A stretch of DNA of 64,000 nucleotides from Litsea cubeba (lineage: Eukaryota; Streptophyta; Magnoliopsida; Laurales; Lauraceae). Below, in pieces: positions 28,866 to 39,857 of this stretch (its first letter is position 1; every line of letters begins with the position of its first letter). Under the pieces are notes generated by a model. The model was not told where the DNA came from. It saw nothing but the letters and a program-made list of their open reading frames with translations, and searched no databases. Where the stretch lies: positions 36,116,539-36,180,538 of the forward strand of contig CM022944.1 in assembly GCA_012931725.1 (NCBI GenBank). The letters run 5' to 3'. The position numbers were made by a program, and so were the translations under genes.

Positions 28866-31800
28866 ATGGCTTCAAGTAAGTTCTCTTTTTCAAGAAAACT
28901 CCATTGTAGGAAATAGGATGATAAAAAAAGTTCTTTCTTTTTTTTTGTTTCTTTCTTTTCTTTTCTTTTCCACGTGTTTTCCCTTTTTTTTTACACTTTT
29001 TTTTTCTCGTGCTTTCTTTTTTTTTTTTGCACGTTCTTTTTTCTTTTTTGTGGGCCGTACGGATCTGACCGTACGGCCACGTGGCCTGTGGGCCAATCCC
29101 TCTTTTTTTTCTTTTTTTTTGGTTCTTTTATTTCTCCCCTTTTTTTTGAGAAAGTTTATTTCTTTTTTTTTTTGCTGATCATGATAATGCATTTTTTCTT
29201 TGGCAAACCAAGATGTTCATGCATGCATTTTTTGTAAATTTATAGCATGATATGATAGCGTACCTGAAAGTTTTTGCAAATTTGGGAATTTGGATCTCGC
29301 AGCGATGTTGAGCCCTTCCTGATTTTGCGGAGACTTTGAGGTTTCGAAAGTTTGGAGTTTCGGAGCTCGCGGCGATGTTGAGCCCATCTTCAAGCTTTCT
29401 ATTTCTTTTGGAGTAGCTACTTTTCTACGGAATTGCCCCGGAATTATGCCGAAATTTCTCCAGATTTTTTTTTTCGAAATTCTGTCATTTTGATGATTGA
29501 TCTTTTTCTTTTTCAACCTTTTGCAGGTGGTTCCTCCAGAACGAACAAGGGTAAAGAGCCTGCTACAAGCATACCTCGTCGGTCTGCTAGATCTTCTAAT
29601 CTGGCCGTTCAGCAGGCTTGGGAGAAGGTCCAGTATGTTGAGAGAAACCTAGAAGAGTACGACTCTCTCAACAAAGATGAGATGAGACAACGACTGATCG
29701 CTCTCAAGAGTGAGGAATTTTATAAGATCATGGTAAGCAGTCGTCCATGGGTGATAGATGATCAGAGGGTTTTACTCAAGCCTACCTTCTTCTTTGGTGA
29801 TGCAGTCCCTGACGACGTGACATACCAGAGCAGATGTTTTCAGCTCTCTTTCACAGCTGATGGTGAGAAGAAGACTGTTGCTACCCGGTCGATGTTTTAT
29901 CGCACCATCTCGATCATGAGCCTTGCCCCCACGTGCTCTAAGAGGGAAGATCCTCCAACCTGGATGAGAAGGACAAATGTAATCAAGACCGGAGTTTTTG
30001 TTAGCAGTTTTCCTGGATATGTAGAGAAGTCGCCTGCTGACATGGACATGTTGATGCCGTCCAGCGACTACCAGGGCTCTGATTATCTGTCGGTTGATTT
30101 GGGACTGGTGGGCCTTGGCATTTTCAGCAGTGACGGCAGCAGTTGGGTGAAGCCTTTTCGACTTCGTGGCCGTTTCAGTGCAGACTTCGAGTGGAAGTCG
30201 TGGACTGATCGCGTCCTACTGATTGGTGGCGCCGTTTTGAAAGAAGCCGAGATTTTTGATTTAGTCCGCGCGTTTAGGGAGACCGTGATCTTTTTCGACG
30301 AGGCCTTCATGGCTATGTTGGAGTCATTCCTTCCACAAACCAATACCTTCGTTGTGACGAATGGTGAGATTGGTTTCTCTTTGAAGGAGCTGAGCGCCAT
30401 TACTGGATTACCCATCCTTAGCAGACTTTATGAGGAGTTTATGCCGATCGACAGCGTCCTTGAGGAGCAGTCAGAGGAATTCAGGCTTTTGTACTTTCAG
30501 CTCGTCGCCTTCTATGATTTTTTGAAGGAGAAAGAGGGCTCAAAAGTCAGATCTAGCAGTTGGAAGAGTTTAAACTTTTCGTCTCCCAACTTTTTTGAAA
30601 GTGGGGAGCCTTCTGATAGCATGACCCGAGAAGACAAGGCTAAGGATCTGGGTTCTAAGAAAATTTCGGCTATGCAAGAAGAGTTGAGAAATTTCTTTGC
30701 GAGTACAAACGCCATATGACCTGACATTGCACTGCGGAGAGATCTTGCTGTTTACCTCACTTATTGGTTAGGTGAGGCCGTTTTTGCTGGAGGAGATGGA
30801 ACGTACATCAGGCCGCATTGTATTTTTTCGGCATGTCAGATGGCGTTTGGAGAGTGGCTTGCTTTGGTGCCAGCTCTTTACTCCTACTTGTGTACCGAAC
30901 TACGGGCTGCTGCTTTTTTGGTTCGGCTTGGGCTTCCCATGAACAGGTATTTTCAGCTCATATCTTTTATTCGTGATTTGTATACCACTGTCCTAGCTTC
31001 CACAGGCTGGGTGCTGCACAGGATGATGATCCTCTCATGATTCGACTGGCTAAGGGCAAAGCCGCGTCCGAATCACTTTTGTTTGCCCGCATGAGGATCC
31101 GACGGTTCAGGGACGTCGAAATGGGGCAGTCTTCAGTGAAGCTTTCTCCGGAGTTCCGGAAGAAGGCTTTTGATTTTGGTGCCTCTCGCGACTCTACCAG
31201 GGCGGGGTCGGGAAGGCATTACTCTTTGACAAATGCAGAGAAGGAGTGGCTTTTCAGCATACGTGTCGGCAAGATGGTGTACCGCAGACATCTTTTTGTC
31301 GACATCCAGCCGTATGTACCTTCTCGCTTGGCTTTGCAGTTGGGCTTTTCTCAAGGCATTATTGGAGCGCCTTCAAGCATGGTGAAGCGCTTTGGAGGTT
31401 TACAGGACGGGAGAAACGCTTGAGCTTTTTATAGTGCTGAAGACACTACATCCATGATTTCTTATCCTGTGTTGTTGACTTCCCGAACTGTCGGCTTCGT
31501 GAAGTGGTTCACGGAGAGCTTTTCGGCATATCGGGGGCTTTCCAAGAAGGAGCTTGATGTGAAGCTATCATCTGGAAAAAAAAACCTTGGAAAGTTGGAT
31601 GGCGTCCGGCGAAAGGAAGTTTGGGCCTTCCTTTCTGGAGAGAAGCACAAGATAGGCTTTCTCGGTGACCAGGGCGTCATTGGTTCTGAAGCTGTCCGGG
31701 AAGTACCTGATGAGGACTTAGAGCAGCTAGAACAAGAGAAAGCTGAGCTTGACGCTTAGATGCAAGCAGCACAGAGGCAAGCTTCCATGGAGTCTGCTGA

Positions 31801-33432
31801 CAAGGGTAGACCATCCAATGAGGAGTCAAGTGGGAAACCTGACTCTGACAGTGGGGCAGGTTCTTCTAAGAAGCGAGCCCGCAGGAGTAAGAGGAAGAGG
31901 AGTCATCATCGCAGCAAGGGGCAACATGAGGACTCTTCTGACATAGAAGTCCCTCTTACCATCAATGAGGAGGTGCCAGGGAATGATGACGAGCCTCCAG
32001 AAAAGAGAAGCCGAGAAGAAGATACCGTCGGTGAAGGTATGATTCTTCCTCTTTCTCTTTCCATTTCTTTTCATGGGATTTTTACATGTTCTAATTTGCT
32101 TTCTCCCCTTGCTGCTCTTTTTTTTAGCAGAGGATGAAGACTTGGTGACGCCTGAGGTTCCTGCAGATGAGGCGGTGACGGATCCTGTTGCGGCACCAGA
32201 AGAAGAACCTTGGGATTCTGGAGTAGTTCCAGAATCTCCAATTGGTATAAATTCTTTTGCTTTCTTTTTTTTGTTTGTGACTTGGTTTGCTAACATTTTT
32301 CTTGTCAGCTGACTTGCCACAGGATTCTGATGACTTTTAACCATCGATGGACGCAAATGTTGATAATGCTTCCGATGAGTTCATGGAGGAAGAGAGTGTT
32401 CCACCAGTCGCCGAAGAAGGTATTTTGTTGTAATAACCTTGATAATGATTTTTAAATAGGATCATATTCATACATTTTTGTGTTTCTTTGGCACGGTTTG
32501 AAGTGACAGAGGAGAGTCCGTCGCTTCTTTCAGAAGCAGAGCAAGAAATGCCAGAGGTTGATCCGGAGGTAGAGACTCCTGCAACCAATTCTGACACGGT
32601 GGAGGAGGTACATTGTGCTGAGATTTCTTCCCCAGCAGCTCCGACTGGAAAGAGTTCTTTTGTTCCTCTTCCAACAAGGCATTGCATGAGCAGCCGACCG
32701 ACGGAGCAAGGCGAATCTTCAGCTGGGCCATCTCTTCTGTTTGCGAAGAAGGCGGTGGTGCGGGTTTTGAGCTCTTGGATTGAGACTCTCCTTACTGGAC
32801 ACTTGGATGCCGGATTTGGCATGATTCAGCATGTGCAGGAGATTCTTGGTGATGCCGAAGAGGCTGGTCTGGATGTCACAGGTGCCAGGGCAATCATTGA
32901 TAAGATCATTGCACTGGATGACAAGTGGTTTGAGACGGTGGGTTTTGCTGACGACCAGTTCTTCAAGGAGATGTTCCTGGACCCTGATGATAAGGCTAAG
33001 TCTGACCTGAACGAGGCTACACAAAGCAGGAAGCAGCTAGTCCTAGAGAAGAACTTAGAAGAGCTTACCATCATTGGGCTGACACATGACCTTAACATCC
33101 TTGATAGGGAGGTCGATGAGGCTAGGAAACATCTTGAGCATTTGAAGGCACAAGTTGCTGCCAAGTGGACTGCTATAACAGAGGCTCGCGATAGGGAGAG
33201 TGCTCTGATTCGCCGGTTTGCAGATGTTAATCGAGTTCTTGAAAGGAAGTTTCAGGAGGACAAACAATGGCAAACTGCTCGAGATAAGCTTCCCGATGTG
33301 AAATAAGGGTTGCAGCCTACCCCAACATCTCATGGCAAGTTCCTGAAGAAGCGTGCCCTGGAAACTCTGACGGCTGAGGCTAAAAGTTTGCTTGAGGAGC
33401 TTAAATCTTGGCTGAAAACCATTTTTGGCTAA
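28866..33432 (+). pseudogene. Spliced antisense gene of element E, PMD-like, broken
   Basis: Five coding exons: 28866-28875 (ATGGCTTCAA), 29527-32036, 32131-32244, 32309-32419 and about 32497-33432. Introns begin GT, the first three end AG, and the reading frame is kept across joins in the sister copy I. The encoded protein starts MASSGSSRTNKGKEP. Its PMD-like core lies near 30340-30450 (TNTFVVTNGEIGFSLKELSA, then TGLPI), followed by the PMD-like second half near 30840. A basic stretch (KKRARRSKRKRSHHRS) lies near 31870 and a coiled coil near 33080-33200. Damage: TGA at 30717, loss of one base near 30950, TAA at 32338 in exon 4, acceptor gcag changed to gcac before exon 5, and TAA at 33304. 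Known PMD proteins occur both in host silencing factors (MAIN/MAIL1) and in transposons. The role here is unknown. Confidence 0.75.
29053..29086. repeat. Inverted repeat and G-box palindrome in intron 1 (element E)
   Basis: GGCCGTACGG (29053-29062), a 6-nt loop, then CCGTACGGCC (29069-29078), overlapping the 12-bp palindrome GGCCACGTGGCC (29075-29086), whose centre is the G-box CACGTG. It stands out as GC-rich within a poly-pyrimidine intron. Confidence 0.9.
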
Positions 33433-34031
33433 GCTCCTGATTTTTTATAGCAGAAACTATCCTTCTTCTTTTTTTTGGTACCACATGTATTTTTCTGGTA
33501 CTCTTTTTTTTGTAGTGCTTGTCAACATTTTTTTTTGTACCACATGTATTTTTTGGTACTCTTTTTTTTTGTTTTCCCTGCGCTCACTTAAATCTTTTTG
33601 TGATGAAAGCAATTGTTAAATGGGATGCTTCATTTTTTTGTTTTCCCTACGCTCACTTAGATCCTTTTGTGATGAAAGTAATTGCTAAATGGGATATATT
33701 TTTATTCCCTACGCTCACTTAAATCTTTTTGTGATGAAAGCAATTGCTAAATGGGATTTGATCAAAAGTTTTATCATTTTGTGAAAATCTTTTGCCAAAT
33801 GATTGTTTTGACATGGGAGCCAGTTTTTGGCATGAGAGCCGTTTTTGGCATGAGAGCCAGTTTTGTGGCATTGATAGCCGAGTTTGTGGCATTAATAGCC
33901 GGGTTTTTTGAAAGTCAAGTTTTTGGTTTGTGGCATTGATAGCCGGTTTTGTTTTGTGGCATTGATAGCCTGTTTGTGGCATTTATAGCCTGTTTTGGTG
34001 GCATCTATAGCCGGTTTTTATGTTCATAAAT
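33433..34031. repeat. Convergent non-coding zone of E with GGC-N7-GCC repeats
   Basis: T-rich repeats (about 33470-33750, including a repeated ctacgctcacttaaatctttttgtgatgaaa-like unit) follow the + strand gene. Then comes a cluster of GGCATTGATAGCC-type motifs from about 33830 to 34015, spaced 20-30 bp apart. It separates the 3' ends of two convergent genes. The same GGCATTTATAGCC motif occurs in the LTR near 25440-25480. Confidence 0.75.
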
Positions 34032-34494
34032 GCAAGTATCGACTAAAAGTTGCCTCCCTACTGAATGGTCTTGTAAGTATCGATGGAATGTCGCATCCTT
34101 GCTCATTCGGTTGCGAGTATCGATGGAATGTCACATCCTTGCGGATTTGGGTGCAAGTATCGATGGAATATCGCTTCCTTGCTTTTAAAAAAATTTGGTT
34201 TTGCGGGTACTGACTTGATGTCGTTTCCCCATGATTTCTGAAATTTGCGTTTTTCTCGAACCTTTGGGTTATGGATATCAGCTGCAATGTTACATCTCGA
34301 TGATTTCTTGGTTTTTTCGAACTTTTAGAATTTGGGTTGTAGATATCAACTGAAATGTTACATCTCCATGTTTTTTTTTGTTTGATTTTGCAAGTATCAA
34401 CAAAATGTCGCTTCCCTGCGATTTTGGAAATGTCGAACGTGGTTCGCATTTTTCCGATTTGTGCGAGTATCGACTAAGCGTCGCTTCCCCGCGG
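34032..34494. repeat. Array of about nine hairpin repeats, element E
   Basis: Degenerate units with arms of the GCAAG/CTTGC type around a conserved loop like TATCGATGGAATGTCGCATC. Arm versions in E include GCAAG/CTTGC, GCGAG/CTTGC (G-T pair), GTAAG/CTTGC (T-G pair) and GCGAG/CCCGC (one mismatch). They are better preserved in I (56293-56680). Non-coding. Confidence 0.8.
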
Positions 34495-34850
34495 TTTTTT
34501 GAAAAAACGATTTTTTTTATTTTGTTTAAAGACACAAGGGTTATAAGTTTTTACCTAAAACCATTTTGGTGGTAAAAGGCAGGGTGGACTAGGGTGGAAA
34601 TCCCTGAATCCGGATTTTGTCGCAAACCATGAATTTTGGGTTCATGGGTTGAGAATTTTGGTCAAGTTAGGGATAGGTTCCTAAACTTGGAATTTTATAA
34701 ACAATGAAACGGTGAAAGTAAATATTGTTTGAATTTCTAGAAATCTTAACATTTGATATGAAAATTCTAAAAAGAGTGGGTTTGACGAGCGAGTACCTGG
34801 AAGCCGGTTTTGGCCGTATAGGCATTGCTCTGACCCAGTTAGGTAAGTCT
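34495..34850. other. Element E sequence between hairpin array and integrase end
   Basis: AT-rich, collinear with 56681-57043 of element I. I see no gene or repeat beyond short T-runs. Confidence 0.5.
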
Positions 34851-36078
34851 TCAAGGGTAGTACCGCTTTAAGAACTTGTCGTTGATGGGCAGCATGCATC
34901 TGTCACCCTCCATGTTTAGGAGTGCGTATGCGCCGTTGGAGAAAACCTTGTCGATGACGTAGGGTCCCTCCCATTTTGGCTCGAATTTGCGTTTGGACTT
35001 TTGAGCAAAGGCCATTGGTCTTTTTACTGCAAGAACTAAGTCACTTTTTTTGTAGGCGCTTTGCCTGACCTTTTTGTCGAAAGATCCTGCCATGCTTGCT
35101 TGGTAAAATTCAATGCTTTGTCGAGCTTCGAGCCGTCTCTCATCGAGATTGTCCAGCTTATGGAGCTACAATTTGGCATTGCTTTCTTGAGTCATGTCAT
35201 TTTGCAAGGATACCCTCAAGGAAGGAATTTGTACTTCTAAGGGTACGACAGCTTCGCATCCATAGACCAAGGAGAATGGTGTGCTATGGGTTGGTCTTCG
35301 AACGGTGGTTCGATAGGCCCACAAAGATTCAGACAATTTGTCGCTCCAGTCTCTTTTGTGACTAGAGACCATTTTCTTGAGGATTTTGCAGACTGTTTTG
35401 TTGAAAGCTTCTGCTAATCCGATTGCTGCCGGATTGTATGGAGTCGAATGACGGCTTTGGATTTTGTATTTGTCGCAGAACCTGTAGAATCGATGATCCC
35501 GGAATTGTGGTCCAGTATCATGGACGAATCTTTTAGGTATGCCAAAACGACAAATGATGTTGGTGCGCAGGAACTGAAGGACTGATGAGGTCTTCATTTC
35601 GTTAAGCGCAAATGCTTCTAACCACTTGGAGAAATAATCCGTAGCCGCAAAGATGAAGTGATGACCTTTTCTTGAAGGGGGAGAAATAGGACCTATGATG
35701 TCCATACCCCAGGCTTTGAAAGGCCATGAGATCGCTGTAGGATGCAGGATCTTCTGTTGAAAGGTTCGAAGGTGGTTCCTCCATAATATCTTCGGAGGCT
35801 TCCAGCTCTACGAAACCTTCTGGGGTTTCAAGGGCATTTCCAGACCAAGGTTTTGTTCCTTTCCACAGGTCTTCTTGATCGGTAATCTTCTCAAGGCTTG
35901 CTATGAGATGATCCCAATTGCCTGTTGAAACTAGGTCGAAGTAGGGTACTTCTTTCGGAGACGAGGGTTCTTCTGGTTTAGAAGACTACACGTCTGTGCC
36001 ATCGGACAATTCCTCTTCATTGTCAGAGAAATCGTACCAATTGGATGAGCTTCTTGGATCTTTGTCAGGTGACTCATT
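34851..36078 (-). pseudogene. Element E pol remnant: integrase core and C-terminus
   Basis: Minus strand. 35705-35166 encodes the integrase core: MDIIGP with the first D, VHDTGPQF with the second, GLAEAFNKT with the E, then LWAYRT. After a TAG near 35163-35165 the C-terminal domain runs to LKRYYP at 34851. The Trp before MDIIGP, a stop in element I, is intact here. At about 35738 the frame jumps from the integrase to the linker upstream of RT (EEPPSNLSTEDP), as expected from a deletion corresponding to about 57934-60378 of I, with a two-base match at the joint. It is non-functional because RT and RNase H are gone. Confidence 0.85.
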
Positions 36079-37723
36079 GATGTGAATTAAATCAATCCAT
36101 TAAAATTACTGCAAGTGCACAGTTATCTTGTTGAGACAGTGGCAATTACAGGTCGATCCCATAGGGAGCACTACTAAGTTAAAATTTAAATCTGATTTTT
36201 TTTAAATCAAAGATTAATGAATAATTGAGATCTAAGAAAATCTAGAAGAATTCAGAAATAAACTAATCAAATATATATAAAAAAATAGATCGAAGCATCC
36301 AAAATCCACTAAGCAAGATAATTAATCCATCATGCAATTATTGTACTATTTGTCTCAAAATAACTCTATTCAGAAACAAATCAATGTTTCGGATCTGGAG
36401 GATTTATCTTTTGCAAAAACCAGATTTTAATAAAAAGAATAAGATTACAACCCAAGACTTCCTTCACCTCATAAAAGAATGAAAAATCATAAGCACGACT
36501 CATCAAATTAAGCATAAACTATCAAAGGATCTCAACCTTAAGCATAATCTATCAAAATAAATATAAATCATCAAACTATTTTCATTAGAAATCAAAATAG
36601 AGGCTGCTTAAGGCATGAAGGCAGATCTATTATTCTAATAGAGCATGCATTTAAAAGAGACATGAAAGTAAATAGAAAAATCACATAGATTAAATTAAAG
36701 ATCTACTTAGCTTCATTTGTGTGCTCCAATCCAAAAATCTAGCCAGCCAATGAAAAGAACTCCATAAGTAATTTCATTAATAGCATCTCCTTGTACAATG
36801 GTCTCTCAAAAATCTCTCTTCTAAAAATCCTAATTTCTGAAATAGGGCTTCAGAATACCCAAAAATAATTTTTAAATTCTATTAATTAGGGAAAAAAATG
36901 AGAGAGTACAATGGTGGACGTCCCAGGAGGGAGTGACTCCCATATGCTTCCTTTTGGTTCCTCTTATAACTCCGGTTATCTTACAGATACATTGAATCTG
37001 GACACTTTCTTTGCAAATTTGATTTATCTTCATAGATAAGGTATATCTCTTATCTCTTTTGAATTTGAATGAGTTGGAAGCTTCTGGAAACCTCTGGATA
37101 GCTTGGCTAATCTTCAGATGGGGTCCCACAAGGGATGTGCAGCAATTGATTATCAACGGTGTGGATTTAATTGCAATCCCGTCTAAAAATAAACATGAAA
37201 ATCTCCAGCCCGTAACTTTGTCAATTTAGCTTTGATTTGCACATTCTTGGGCTCCACAGTTATCTACTCTGAATAAGCTTTCCAACGGTAGGTAAATTTC
37301 ATCTATCCGACGGTTGGATTGAAAGTTATGGCCATTTGAAGATGAGTTATCATGAGAAAAACGGGATTAACTTTTGAAATTTGATTTGCAAAGGATTCTT
37401 TCTCTGCACAACTCTTATTTTCCAAAGGAGATCAAATGTGGATGATTCAAACTCTTCTTCTTTTATTCCAATCATAATTGTACTCTTTGAATTATCCATT
37501 AATAATTTGAAATCTGCAATTCTCGTTTGAGATGATGAGTCTTTTATTGTAGTTAGGACTCTTCAACTGACATGATGAGTGGACCCCTCCTTTGATTGAT
37601 ATTCACATGGCTTGTGTGTGGGGTCCACGTGGTGAGTTCTTCTTTTCAAACTTCAATTCAGCAATGCAGGGCCCATGGTGACTATGTGTGCTTGAAAGTG
37701 GATTCCATGACAGAGGCCTGCAA

Positions 37724-39857
37724 TGTTGGATATCGCGATCACTGAGAGGGGGGGTGAATCAGTGATTTCTAAAAACAATTGGTATCAGAGCAAGCTTCCT
37801 ATCATTGAGCGATAGGTGGTATGATCAACGGACGAGGCCTTATCATCTTTGCTAAGCTTCGTGTTCGTTGACATTGGTGTGCTCACTGGCTTGCTGTCTT
37901 CCATATTGAACCGTTTCAGCATTTCCTTAATGTACTTCATTTGTGATATGAAGATGCCATGTTTCAGCTGCTGAACTTGTAAACCAAGAAAGAACTTTAG
38001 TTCTCCAAGCATCGACATTTCAAATTCTTTCTTCATCTCTTCAGCAAAATTCCTGCATATCTCCTCATCATTGCCACCAAAGATTATGTCATCAACATAA
38101 ACAATGACAACCAGCTGTTTGCTTAACTCAGTTTTGACATACAGATTGCTATCAACCATTCCTTTTCCAAAACCGATCTTGCGGAGATAGAGATCCAGCC
38201 TTGCATACCATGCCCTTGGCGCTTGTTTCAGTCCATAAAGAGCCTTTTTCAACTTGCACACTAGATCTGAATTTTTGCTGATGAGAAAACCATCAGGTTG
38301 CTCAATGTAGACCTCTTCTTCAAGTAAACCATTCAAGAAAGCTGACTTTACGTCCATCTGAAATACCTTGAAGGTTTTGTATGCTGCCAATGCAAGAAAC
38401 ATACGAATAGCTTCCAGACGAGCCACCGGTGCAAAGGTCTCTTCAAAATCTATGCCTTCAACTTGAGCATAGCCTTTACAAACCAACCTTGCTTTGTTTC
38501 TAATGACTTGACCATCTTCATTCAGCTTATTCCGAAAGACCCATTTAGTACCAATAACATTCTTATCAGTAGGTCTAGGAACAAGTTCCCATGTGGAGTT
38601 CTTCTCAATTTGCTCCAACTCCTCATGCATAGCTTTCAACCAATTTTCATCGAGACTGGCTTCAGCCACAGTCTTGGGTTCAATGGTGGACACAAGTGAG
38701 TAATTGCTAACTACACTTTGTCTAGTTTGAACGCGTGCCTTAGGATCTCCAATGATTTGATCCTTAGGGTGTTGCTCTACCCAAGTGCTGTGCTTCTTAG
38801 GTGTAGTATCTTCTGAGTCATCCTTTGATTTCTCAGAATCATTAGATTCAGCCATCTCATCATCAATCTCACTCGAGTCCTCATAAACTGGACTGTCATT
38901 ATGAGTTGCATTCTTTGGTTCAATATTCTCATCTATTCTCACATCAGCACTTTCTATGATTTTTCTGGTTCTTTTGTTAAGACACCTATATGCCTTGCTA
39001 GTAGAGGAGTAACACAGAAATATACCTTCGTCAGCTCTTTCTTCAAATTTGCCCGGATTTTGTTCGAGCCGCTTGATGTAACACTTGCTGCCGAAGACTC
39101 TGAAGTGCTTGACTGTTGCTTTTCTTCCAAACCATAGCTCATAGGGAGTTTTGTCTTCTTGTGGCCTGATCAAGCATCGATTTTGAATGTATACAGCCGT
39201 ATGAATTGCCTCTTTCCAATACTTGTCAGCCATCTTGCTTTCACTTATCATCGTACGAGCCATCTCTTGTACGGTGCGATTCTTCCGTTCCACAACTCCA
39301 TTTTGCTGTGGAGTTTTAGGGGCTGAGTACTGTCTTTGAATGCCATGATGTTCACAATATTTAGTGAACTCTTCAAATGTGAACTCGCCTCCACGATCAG
39401 ACCTTAAAATCTTGATACGTTTTTCCAATTGATTTTCAACCTGTGCTTTAAACACTTTAAAACGATCAAGTGCTTGATGCTTATGCTTAAGAAACAATAC
39501 CCATGTCATACGAGTATAATCATCAATGCATAACATGAAATACTTATCTCCATTGGTGCTTTGAGTTCGCATCGGTCCACAGAGATCAGTGTGCACTAGC
39601 TCAAGAGGTTTCTTGGAATGATGCTCCTTTGACTTGAACATAACCCTCGTTTGCTTTCCCTTTTGGCAAGAGTCGCAAATGGGATTGGAAGGCTTTTCAA
39701 CTGTAGACATTCCTCTTACAGCCTTTGAATTGCAAATCTTTGACATGTTATCAAAGCTTAGATGCCCAAGGCGTTTGTGCCACAACCAACTTTCCTCTGT
39801 CCGACTCATCAAGCAGGTCTTTTCAGCTCCATCTGACAATGTATAGAGATTTCCATT
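37724..39857 (-). mobile_element. Fragment G: copia piece related to D with abnormal LTR/PBS joint
   Basis: Minus-strand homology to D from just before its SDGAEK (39857) to MIGSLL (near 37787), about 98% identical in protein by eye. It then joins 5'-TGGTATCAGAGC, the PBS read on the + strand (37780-37791), through the shared five bases AGAGC. Beyond it is a 54-bp segment, 37724-37777, starting TG and ending CA, which is the LTR tail in the orientation opposite to that PBS. No gag, no protease, no second LTR end and no clear TSD. Confidence 0.8.
37787..39857 (-). pseudogene. Copia integrase-RT fragment in G
   Basis: 684 codons of open frame on the minus strand (39839-37785) covering the GAG-pre-integrase zinc site, the complete integrase core, and RT through YVDDIIFGGND to RSMIGSLL. 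RNase H is absent. There are about a dozen amino-acid differences from element D, and no stop. The absence of stops fits recent capture rather than selection, since there is no start, protease or promoter. Confidence 0.88.

Larger units (their letters stand above)
25114..36078 (-). mobile_element. Element E: truncated Tat-lineage gypsy with antisense gene
   Basis: Same family as element I. On the minus strand: pol remnants 36078-34851, a non-coding zone, the convergent + strand gene 28866-33432, a promoter zone, the PPT, and the 3' LTR 27704-25114. Homology with I stops at 36078 (I about 60705), where unrelated sequence F begins, so gag, protease and the 5' LTR are missing. A further deletion of about 2.44 kb removes RT, both RNase H domains and the N-terminal integrase at about 35738. 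The insertion point lies in the antisense ORF of element A. Confidence 0.85.

Noticed and set aside
28890..29192. Lys-rich minus-strand ORF, and its relative at 51572-52108
   Set aside because: Translation of poly-pyrimidine intron sequence. Low complexity, and not aligned between copies.
29433..29526. Start of the element E + strand gene at 29433
   Set aside because: That stretch is intron. The conserved ATGGCTTCAA plus GTAAGT donor at 28866 and the cag/GT acceptor at 29526/29527 give a start kept in both copies.
36079..37723. Host gene in the F region
   Set aside because: AT-rich sequence without a conserved ORF. Motifs recall non-autonomous LTR elements, though the assignment is weak.
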